From: Gammaproteobacteria bacterium RIFCSPHIGHO2_02_FULL_42_43
GTDB lineage: Bacteria > Pseudomonadota > Gammaproteobacteria > Coxiellales > Coxiellaceae
Direction: 5' to 3'
DNA: 64,000 nucleotides
Assembly: GCA_001801425.1 (NCBI GenBank)
Contig: MGXR01000006.1
Location: forward strand, 186,001-250,000
In this document: positions 56,985 to 64,000 of the stretch, piece after piece
Position numbering within the stretch: the first letter of the stretch is position 1
Layout of the letters: each line of letters begins with the position of its first letter
Notes under the pieces: generated by a model
Told to the model about the DNA's origin: nothing
What the model saw: the letters and a program-made list of their open reading frames with translations, nothing else
Database searches by the model: none
Program-made: the position numbers and the translations under genes

Positions 56985-57061
56985 GGAGTGGTAGTTCAGC
57001 TGGTTAGAATACCGGCCTGTCACGCCGGGGGTCGCGGGTTCGAGTCCCGTCCACTCCGCCA
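56985..57061 (+). tRNA. tRNA-Asp (GTC)
   Basis: Acceptor GGAGTGG pairs with CCACTCC, the anticodon loop is CTGTCAC (anticodon GTC), the T-loop is GGGTTCGAGTCCC, and the discriminator is G. Unlike the other four tRNAs here, the 3' CCA is encoded (57059-57061). Confidence 0.96.
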
Positions 57062-57097
57062 TATTTTTTAGCAATTCCTGGCGTTGGAAGCTTTGGT

Positions 57098-58969
57098 ATG
57101 TTGCAAAAAATCAGAGATCGCATTTCCGGTTGGGTTGCGGGCGCTGTTATCGCCTTAGTTGCTGGCGCATTTATTTTTTGGAGCGTCGAATTTTATTTTG
57201 GCGCGGGCGTTGGAAAAAAAAGCAGCGTTGTCACCGTAAACGGCGTTGCCATCACTCACCAACAATTGAACGACTACTTCACCACACTGCAGCGCAATCT
57301 GATTGCGAAAAATAATGGGCAGCCATTGCCTGAAATGCTACAGCAAGAATTAAAATCTTACGCATTGCAAACGCTGATCACGCAAACTGCATTGCTCACA
57401 ACACTTGAAAAAGAAAACTTTGGCATCAGCATGACACAAATCAAAATGATGGTGGAGCGTGCATCGCAATTTCAAGAAAACGGCCAATTTTCTGAAGAAA
57501 AATTATTGCAGGCACTATACACCACTGGCACGTCTCCCGCGCAATTTTTTCAACAATTGCAATCGCAGTGGATTGTGAGTCAAGCAATGAATGGTGTCAC
57601 TGCGAGCAATTTTGTGTTGCCCAATGAAATCAATCACTGGACTGCATTATTGAATCAACAGCGTGCATTTGGTTACACGTTGATCCCCGTTCAACGTTTT
57701 TTGACAAAAGCGACGGTGACTGATCAGGCAGTGAAGCAGTTTTACACTGACAATGCTGCGCAATTTGAAACGCCGGCGCAAGTGCGTGTGTCCTATTTGT
57801 TATTGTCGCCAACGCAGATTGGAAAAACGATAACGGTTACCGACGATGAAGCGAAACAATATTACGATTCCAATCCGCAAAATTATCAAGTGCCTGCACG
57901 CTGGAAAATCACGGAGATGACTATTCCCGTGGCAAAAAATGCGTCGGCTGCAGATATACAAAAAGCGGAAAAAACAGCGAATGCGATTTCAGCAGCAATT
58001 ACAAAAGGCGAATCTTTTGAAAAAGCGATTGCCGCCAATAAACAAATGACGCATACAACGCAAACAGTGAGTGCTGCTGAATTGGGCGCATCGCTGCAAT
58101 CCATATTATCAACATTGCCAGTGGGAAAAGTGTCAAAACCTATGCGTATGCAAAATGGTTTTACGTTGTTAAAAATATTACAACATGACCCTGCTAAGGT
58201 GCATTCGTTTCAAGAAGTGAAAGCATCGATTGTGGAGATGCTGAAACATCAAAAAATTAATCAGGTTTTTTCAAAACAAAGCAGCGTGTTATCTGATTTG
58301 GCTTACACGAGCCCAGATTCATTAGATGCAGCATCAAAAGCGCTGCATTTACCGATTCAAGAAAGCGGCATGTTGACCAAGGCTGGAGAAAAAACAGGAT
58401 TATTTTCTAATCCAAAAATATTAGCCGCCGTTTTCAGCGATTCCGTGTATCAATCCGGTAATAACAGTGATCCTATTGGCATGAGCAATGGTGATCAAGT
58501 AGTGTTGCGTGTCAAAAATAAAATCCCAAGCAAACCCGTTGCGTTTGATCAAGTCAGTGCAAAAATTAAAGAAAAATTGAAAGTTGAGCAGGCGAGTAAG
58601 CTGGCTGGTTTGTTAGCCTATCAAGTGCAGCAGCAAATTAACAAAGGTGCTAATCCTGAAACCGTTGCAACATCGCATGCACTACCATGGCACAAGCAAC
58701 CTTTAATGAGGGATAACACTAAAACAACAGTGCCGGCTGCGATTGTGACGCAAGCGTTTTCGATGCCGCGCGGTGTTAAAGCGTTTTTATCTGATCCATC
58801 AAATTACGCCGTGGTTTCAGTCACTGATATCGACCATAAAACCACTGGCCAGATTTCTACAGAAAAAAAACAAGCGGTCCAAAAGCAGCTGGATACGCTG
58901 TGGACTGGTTTGTTGCAGCATTGTTTTGTAGGCAGTGTGATGCGCCAGTCTGTTGTAAACAGACCCTAA
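57098..58969 (+). CDS. ppiD: periplasmic folding chaperone PpiD
   Basis: Membrane-anchored SurA-like chaperone near the Sec translocon. At 623 residues it is the same size as E. coli PpiD. After MLQKIRDRISGW comes one membrane helix (VAGAVIALVAGAFIFWSVEFYF). The SurA-N-like helical region follows (VTVNGVAITHQQLNDYF). The parvulin-like part is about residues 245-360 (VPARWKITEM to NGFTLLKIL), where several rotamase residues seem replaced, as in PpiD. C-terminal helices complete it. It follows hupB and two tRNAs, a conserved order. Confidence 0.92.
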   Translation: MLQKIRDRISGWVAGAVIALVAGAFIFWSVEFYFGAGVGKKSSVVTVNGVAITHQQLNDYFTTLQRNLIAKNNGQPLPEMLQQELKSYALQTLITQTALLTTLEKENFGISMTQIKMMVERASQFQENGQFSEEKLLQALYTTGTSPAQFFQQLQSQWIVSQAMNGVTASNFVLPNEINHWTALLNQQRAFGYTLIPVQRFLTKATVTDQAVKQFYTDNAAQFETPAQVRVSYLLLSPTQIGKTITVTDDEAKQYYDSNPQNYQVPARWKITEMTIPVAKNASAADIQKAEKTANAISAAITKGESFEKAIAANKQMTHTTQTVSAAELGASLQSILSTLPVGKVSKPMRMQNGFTLLKILQHDPAKVHSFQEVKASIVEMLKHQKINQVFSKQSSVLSDLAYTSPDSLDAASKALHLPIQESGMLTKAGEKTGLFSNPKILAAVFSDSVYQSGNNSDPIGMSNGDQVVLRVKNKIPSKPVAFDQVSAKIKEKLKVEQASKLAGLLAYQVQQQINKGANPETVATSHALPWHKQPLMRDNTKTTVPAAIVTQAFSMPRGVKAFLSDPSNYAVVSVTDIDHKTTGQISTEKKQAVQKQLDTLWTGLLQHCFVGSVMRQSVVNRP

Positions 58970-59057
58970 ATCGTTTGCTAACGTGCGCGACTCCTTGTTT
59001 ATTTGGTGATTCCCCGATACCCTGAAAAGAGAAATGCTTCATGGATGAGGTGTTAGC

Positions 59058-61700
59058 ATGTCACGGTGGACTGAGACAATTCAAAGATGGTCACTTTTTG
59101 ATCAATCTATTTGTGATGAATCTTTGCCTGGCATCGAAAAATTTTTCATTTTACATAGTAATCACACCATTCAGCGATTGCTTTCTCTATTACGTCTGGA
59201 GGTAAGCGAAGATCAACGCGAAGTGTGTTTGCGTCGATTGTTAGATCTTCGTTGGAGATTGATTCGCAATACGAATTGCGATTACACCTTCCAACCTGAT
59301 TTAGCTGCAAATCAATTTTGTTTGGAAATTGCAAAAACCATTCATTTACCAAAAGAACCTATTTGCCAGATATTGATGCCAACAATTCAGCAATCATTTG
59401 GTTCTAGCATTGTGGAATTATTGGAATCAACGGAAGTCGAACCGGGTGAATTTCATCCGCATCTTTATCTCACGCACAGTCATGAGCGTGCATTAATCGA
59501 TGTGATCTCTGTGTTTCAATATGCAGTTATCAACCCCGCATTATTATTTTCGCAATCCACGATTGATAATATTTTTGAATTAACTGAAACCGATCGCGCG
59601 CATATACGCACGTGTTTTCCAGAGTTATACGATTGGATTCGAAAAAAATATATTTTTCAAAATCAAGGTGATCATTTAGGTTTTGCATTGCGTGAATTAC
59701 AAAAAGCACTACACAACGCATCTCGCCAAAAAAATGGCAATGAAATGCAGGCGAATACATTGGAATACGCGCCCGCCGTGCATGATTTTCATCGCATTTG
59801 GATGTCGCTTGATCCAGTGACGCGAGATAGCGTAAAACAATATCGAATTACGGGCGCCAGCGAACATAATACGCTCGAAATGAAATTGTTGAGATTATTT
59901 TTAGATGTCAATATCTCGATGAGTGAAGAAGAGATGACGATCGCGTTAAAAGAAAAAGAATATCCCTGCGTGGATTTAATTTCAGGATATTTAGATGAGT
60001 TGTTGAAAGAGAGTCAGTGTGCAGCATTATACGCAATCAAAGTGCCTGCTATGAGTCAAACGCTACCTGCTTGCAGCATATTCGATATTGAAAATAACAT
60101 CACTGAGTTAATGCAGAAAATAGAAATGCATTTAACGAAACGAAGCCGAATGAATTATTCTGAAGATGAGCGATTAATTAAAAGGCATTCATGCTATTTG
60201 CAATTTACGTTAAATAATTTTGATCCAAAGTTTATCGAAACAGAAATTCGACGCGGGCTAGAAATTTGTGTTTCTTATCAGGATTTCTTGAGCATTTTAG
60301 AATTTACACCAAAAGGTAAATGGACAAAAATAGCCAATGAATTACGATATTGTTTTGAAAAAATATTTCCAGTTTCTATTGAAGAAATACCGAGCATTTA
60401 TTACGTTCTCATGCAGTTAGAAAAAAAAGATTGGAAAGATTTTTTGGAGCACTTTAATTCATTAATCCCAGCGTGGCTTACCGCAACTTCATTCGCAAAA
60501 ATATTGAATCAATTGACACAAAAAGAGCGTGTCATGCTGGTTCATCATATGGGTGATGCAATCCATCGAGTTATTGTAAATTTTGATGATTTAGTTTTTT
60601 ATTTGAATAGTTCTCATTCGCTTGATATAGAAAACAGGGTGTTATTGATAATGCCAGTTTTAGAAAAATTACTTATTAAACCAATTGATTTTTTTAAGCT
60701 ATATCGATGCTTGCGATATTATGAATTTCGTGATTACATCTATCAATATTTAGAGCCATATGTTAGCAAAATTATTTCCAGTCAAGAGTTTTTGTTACAA
60801 ATTTTACTGTTGTTAAATTCTCAGGAATGTGGTTATTTTTTGAAATATATTTCATCTACACTCCGAAAAATAAATTTTAACCCAGAAACTTTACATACTA
60901 TTTTTTTATTTACCGCAATAAATTGTTGGCATTTAATTTTTCAGGCTATCGGAAAGAATGCATTATTGCGTTGTCTTTGTGACAGTGCAAATCTTTCGTC
61001 AATTTTATCAAGATTTCAAGAAGAGCGGAAAGTAAAGCATTTTTTGACGGAGGGGATGCAAATATTATCTCTCATTTCAGTTAATGCAGAGCAGTTGTAT
61101 ATTATGATGTTACGTTATCATACATTGCAACCGCTTTTTGTTTCCATCTTTCAGTCAAGCCTGATTCCTATATTTTTAGAGTTAACGACCTCATTAGATA
61201 CTTGTAATAATGTTTCAATTTCACATTATTCACAGACTTTTTGTGCACTGTCTGAAAAATTACATTTTTTTATTCGGATAGCTATGCCAACTCTTTTGTC
61301 GTTTAAAAATTTAAAATCTCAGTGCCCCTCCTTGACGCGTGGTTTAGCGGAAATCTTACCCATTCACTTAACCAATCAAGTGGCATCATTGGAAAAATCG
61401 CTCGTCGCTATCAACAATCGGCTTGACGAAAAAAATATATCCGTAGAAAAAATGTGTCAATTGAAATTGTTTGCTCTGTTTGATTTCATTTGTTTTGAAC
61501 ATTCGCAATTGGTTTCGCGTGATTTAGTATTTGAATTGGAAAAATATTTTGGTGGAAAATATTTTTTTGAGAGAATATTAAAATATATTGACACATTAAC
61601 ACAACCAGTCATGATTTCTCAGAATGTGCATAGCATTTTTGGTATTCGTACGCCTTCATTAAACGAGGAAATACAGCAAAGATCATTGCATCAATCATAA
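59058..61700 (+). CDS. large helical protein of unknown function, tandem paralogue 1
   Basis: The 880 residues are not recognised. There is no signal peptide; the sequence is Leu/Ile/Phe-rich with regular amphipathic spacing, suggesting an all-helical, perhaps solenoid protein. Near the N-terminus is CDYTFQPDLAANQFCLEIAKTI, and the same kind of block recurs in the next gene, as do the patterns LTETDRAHI and FHRIWMSLDPVTRDSVKQYRI. GAGG precedes the ATG at 59058. It lies in a more AT-rich stretch after ppiD. Its size, isolation and tandem duplication are typical of lineage-specific effectors, but no effector signal can be proven. Confidence 0.7.
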   Translation: MSRWTETIQRWSLFDQSICDESLPGIEKFFILHSNHTIQRLLSLLRLEVSEDQREVCLRRLLDLRWRLIRNTNCDYTFQPDLAANQFCLEIAKTIHLPKEPICQILMPTIQQSFGSSIVELLESTEVEPGEFHPHLYLTHSHERALIDVISVFQYAVINPALLFSQSTIDNIFELTETDRAHIRTCFPELYDWIRKKYIFQNQGDHLGFALRELQKALHNASRQKNGNEMQANTLEYAPAVHDFHRIWMSLDPVTRDSVKQYRITGASEHNTLEMKLLRLFLDVNISMSEEEMTIALKEKEYPCVDLISGYLDELLKESQCAALYAIKVPAMSQTLPACSIFDIENNITELMQKIEMHLTKRSRMNYSEDERLIKRHSCYLQFTLNNFDPKFIETEIRRGLEICVSYQDFLSILEFTPKGKWTKIANELRYCFEKIFPVSIEEIPSIYYVLMQLEKKDWKDFLEHFNSLIPAWLTATSFAKILNQLTQKERVMLVHHMGDAIHRVIVNFDDLVFYLNSSHSLDIENRVLLIMPVLEKLLIKPIDFFKLYRCLRYYEFRDYIYQYLEPYVSKIISSQEFLLQILLLLNSQECGYFLKYISSTLRKINFNPETLHTIFLFTAINCWHLIFQAIGKNALLRCLCDSANLSSILSRFQEERKVKHFLTEGMQILSLISVNAEQLYIMMLRYHTLQPLFVSIFQSSLIPIFLELTTSLDTCNNVSISHYSQTFCALSEKLHFFIRIAMPTLLSFKNLKSQCPSLTRGLAEILPIHLTNQVASLEKSLVAINNRLDEKNISVEKMCQLKLFALFDFICFEHSQLVSRDLVFELEKYFGGKYFFERILKYIDTLTQPVMISQNVHSIFGIRTPSLNEEIQQRSLHQS

Positions 61701-61723
61701 CAGCTTCTAAGGACGGAGGTTAT

Positions 61724-64000
61724 ATGAGAAATTGGCAGGAATTAAATAGTTTATTTTGTAACTATCGAGAATTGCGCATTGATTGCAGTGACACCATTCG
61801 AAAATCATTGAATGAACTTCATCATTTTGGATTTGAGACGGTTAGTAAAATTTTAATTTCAAATTTTAATGATGAAGATATTGAAAAAAGATTACGTTTA
61901 TTTTTAACATCTTATTGGAAATTAACTTCACACACTGATGCAGACTATACTTTTAATCCAAAATTTCCACTCAATAGAGCATTATTTTTAATTGCAAAAA
62001 ATATTGTTAAAAAAATAGAATCGGTGTGCTCGGTTCTGATGCCAAGTGTTATTGATGTTATTGGTGTTGCATCAGCTGCAGAAACATTAAAAGAAATTAC
62101 TGAGGACGATTCCCCTTTTTCATTAGAAAATTATTTAATTAACTCGGATGGAGACAAACTTATTTCTATTGCAGATGTGCTCGAATATTCGAAAAATAAT
62201 TCTGTTTATTGGTATGGAGAGCAATTTCAATTATCTGAACGTGATCGCTATCATATTTCTATTTCAGCAGGACCGATGAGCGAAGCATTAGTTTTACGTA
62301 TTGAAATGAACGAGCTGATGAAGCAAGGCAAAAAACCATCAGTTGGAACGTGGTTGGAATATTTAAAAGAAGCATTGCGAATATCATCTGAATTGGAAAA
62401 AGGAAATGCTTACGAAGCAGATTTTTCTGAAGCGATTCCTGTGATACAACGATTTCATCAGCGCTGGAAAACATTGCCAGAGCCAATAAAAAATAAAGTT
62501 AAGCGTCTCACCGTTCATGGCGCTACGATGCCGTTGGAAAGTTTTTTATTGTGTCTTTTTTCTCGATCTCATATCGATTTATTACCTGCAGAAATGGAGC
62601 GTGTCATTGAAGAAAATCTGGTGCCGTGCACACATCTTATTTTTCAACAAATAGAAACCATCATTAATGAAAATATTCATTTTTTATTTTCTGAGTGTGC
62701 GTTGGATGAGGTTGTTCCGGAACAACCCACGTTAGATTTTTCTCGTTTTTCTGAACATCGTCAATCCATTCCGGGATTTCAAAATGAAAAACTAAGGTAT
62801 CAATTAGCAAGTTATTGTCGATTCTCTAATTACCATTTGTCAGACGTTCTTTATCAAGCGCGCGTTGAGTTGAATGCATTGCAAATTAAAAATTTAACGG
62901 ATTTTATTTATGCTCTACGATTTATCCCGCAAGAGTACTGGCGTTTTATGGTCTCTAAAATAACTGCGCAAGCCGCTCATATTTTTTATGAACCTAGCGA
63001 GTTGAATGATCAGCCGCCCGTTATTTATCGCATTTTAACGGGAATTTCTGAATTACAATGGCTACATTTTTTCAATGTTTTTAATGGATTTTTAAAATAT
63101 TGGTTTTACGCTGATCAATTACCAATATTATTTACGATGTTTGATTTTTCCCGCTTAAAATTATTTTACACGACGATTCTACCTTACGTTGATCAATTGA
63201 TTTTTAGTGGAGAGCGTATCGCTGTATTATTTCGCTGGATACCAACAGAATATCGTAAAGACTTTGTTGAAATTTTTTCTATTCCAATCAAAAAAGTGTT
63301 GCTGCATGTCGAGCAATTTGTGTCTTGTTTGAGTGTGTTAATGCAATATAAAATTCATTATTCTTTATTGTTGGAATTATGTTGGCCGCAATTGCAATCG
63401 CATCTCAATGAGAATGAAAATGAAAATTCTCTTTTTTCCTTGTTGCAGAAGTTTCCTGATCAAGGTTTTTCAATCCAATTTTTGGAAGAAATATTTCATC
63501 GAAATCCATCGCCCAGTTTTACGCTGCAATTGTTTGTGCAGTTGTTGGCTTATTACCCCGTGCAACTGTATTCGGAATTATTTGATGCTATTCCAACACT
63601 GTTTATATTAAAAACGTTGACGTCAGCGAATAAACTTCCAGAACTATTAGATTCTTTGCAAAATGATGTTGCGCGTAGTGTATTTGTTGTCTTGCTGTCT
63701 CGCACAATTAGATTCAATGATGTTAAAGCGTTATTCATGTATACCTTACTCGTCAAATATCAAAATTGGGAAGATGCGTTGTTAATTATATTTTCGCCTT
63801 CCTTAAAAGAAGCGATGACAACTCTAATGATCTATATTGTTTCCCACACCGAACTTGGTTTTAGCGCACCGATTTTTCCGCAAGCAGATGTCTTATTCGA
63901 TTATTTTTGTAAAAAAGCGTTGCCGTTGCTGTTGTCGATGTCTTATTTTTATCAACATTTTGCAACTTTTGAAAAATATGCAATCAATCGCTCCGAGGTG
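61724..64000 (+). CDS. large helical protein of unknown function, tandem paralogue 2 (3' end outside window)
   Basis: Open from the ATG at 61724 (GGAGG seven nt upstream) through 759 codons to the window end without a stop. The N-terminal third matches the previous gene: DADYTFNPKFPLNRALFLIAKNI and VLMPSV against CDYTFQPDL and ILMPTI, LSERDRYHI against LTETDRAHI, and RFHQRWKTLPEPIKNKVKRLTVHGAT against the FHRIW region. Identity is low by eye, so the duplication is old. It is separated from paralogue 1 by only 23 bp, so both are probably on one transcript. Function unknown. Confidence 0.7.
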   Translation, partial: MRNWQELNSLFCNYRELRIDCSDTIRKSLNELHHFGFETVSKILISNFNDEDIEKRLRLFLTSYWKLTSHTDADYTFNPKFPLNRALFLIAKNIVKKIESVCSVLMPSVIDVIGVASAAETLKEITEDDSPFSLENYLINSDGDKLISIADVLEYSKNNSVYWYGEQFQLSERDRYHISISAGPMSEALVLRIEMNELMKQGKKPSVGTWLEYLKEALRISSELEKGNAYEADFSEAIPVIQRFHQRWKTLPEPIKNKVKRLTVHGATMPLESFLLCLFSRSHIDLLPAEMERVIEENLVPCTHLIFQQIETIINENIHFLFSECALDEVVPEQPTLDFSRFSEHRQSIPGFQNEKLRYQLASYCRFSNYHLSDVLYQARVELNALQIKNLTDFIYALRFIPQEYWRFMVSKITAQAAHIFYEPSELNDQPPVIYRILTGISELQWLHFFNVFNGFLKYWFYADQLPILFTMFDFSRLKLFYTTILPYVDQLIFSGERIAVLFRWIPTEYRKDFVEIFSIPIKKVLLHVEQFVSCLSVLMQYKIHYSLLLELCWPQLQSHLNENENENSLFSLLQKFPDQGFSIQFLEEIFHRNPSPSFTLQLFVQLLAYYPVQLYSELFDAIPTLFILKTLTSANKLPELLDSLQNDVARSVFVVLLSRTIRFNDVKALFMYTLLVKYQNWEDALLIIFSPSLKEAMTTLMIYIVSHTELGFSAPIFPQADVLFDYFCKKALPLLLSMSYFYQHFATFEKYAINRSEV

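Overview
The window looks like a chromosomal stretch of a gammaproteobacterium related to the Legionellales (Coxiella/Legionella-like). This placement is an inference. It rests on the core gene orders (mreBCD-yhdP-tldD, hupB-tRNA-ppiD, gatCAB), a decarboxylase / deoxyhypusine-synthase-like / agmatinase cluster, an OPT transporter, and very large proteins that resemble host-interaction factors. The DNA is AT-leaning by eye. It is interrupted by short GC-rich tandem repeats and by many perfect palindromes.

Layout. 0-3 kb: rpmE (partial) and the methylcitrate genes prpC-prpD on the minus strand, then a small secreted Cys-rich protein. 3.2-8.2 kb: an MFS carrier, a nicotinate/nicotinamide salvage pair (pncB-pncA), alr and trmJ. 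8.5-12.7 kb: a tightly overlapping peptide transporter - cysteine desulfurase - alanine dehydrogenase operon, which suggests peptide and cysteine/alanine catabolism to pyruvate. 13-15.5 kb: lepB, pgsA and tRNA-Gly, -Cys and -Leu. 15.7-21.7 kb: one giant minus-strand gene. It encodes leucine-rich repeats, an acidic linker, a region with a YopT-like Cys/His/Asp triad, and two intact midasin/MoxR-like AAA+ modules. 22-31 kb: an accessory region with two AbiEi antitoxin genes (each with a 20-10-20 inverted-repeat operator and a decayed AbiEii), a VapBC-type pair, MITE-like elements, a CFA-like methyltransferase, a GDSL lipase and an unknown protein.

28.7-32.2 kb: polyamine cluster. 32.3-42.7 kb: housekeeping genes lolC-lolD-hflX, purA-recO-pdxJ, lpxH, gltX and cysS, with an unknown Pro-rich protein between hflX and purA. 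42.7-45.9 kb: three minor pilins, an HSDL2-like reductase and a membrane-anchored tyrosine phosphatase. 46-59 kb: gatCAB, mreBCD, yhdP, tldD, an HU protein, tRNA-Val, tRNA-Asp and ppiD. 59-64 kb: two tandem paralogous proteins of unknown function, the second cut by the window end.

The most notable non-genic signal is a family of short GC-rich hairpin elements (core CCGCGCGC-NNNN-GCGAGCGG and relatives). They occur between genes and also in frame inside genes (the N-terminus of the agmatinase and the C-terminus of the nicotinamidase), much as Rickettsia palindromic elements do.
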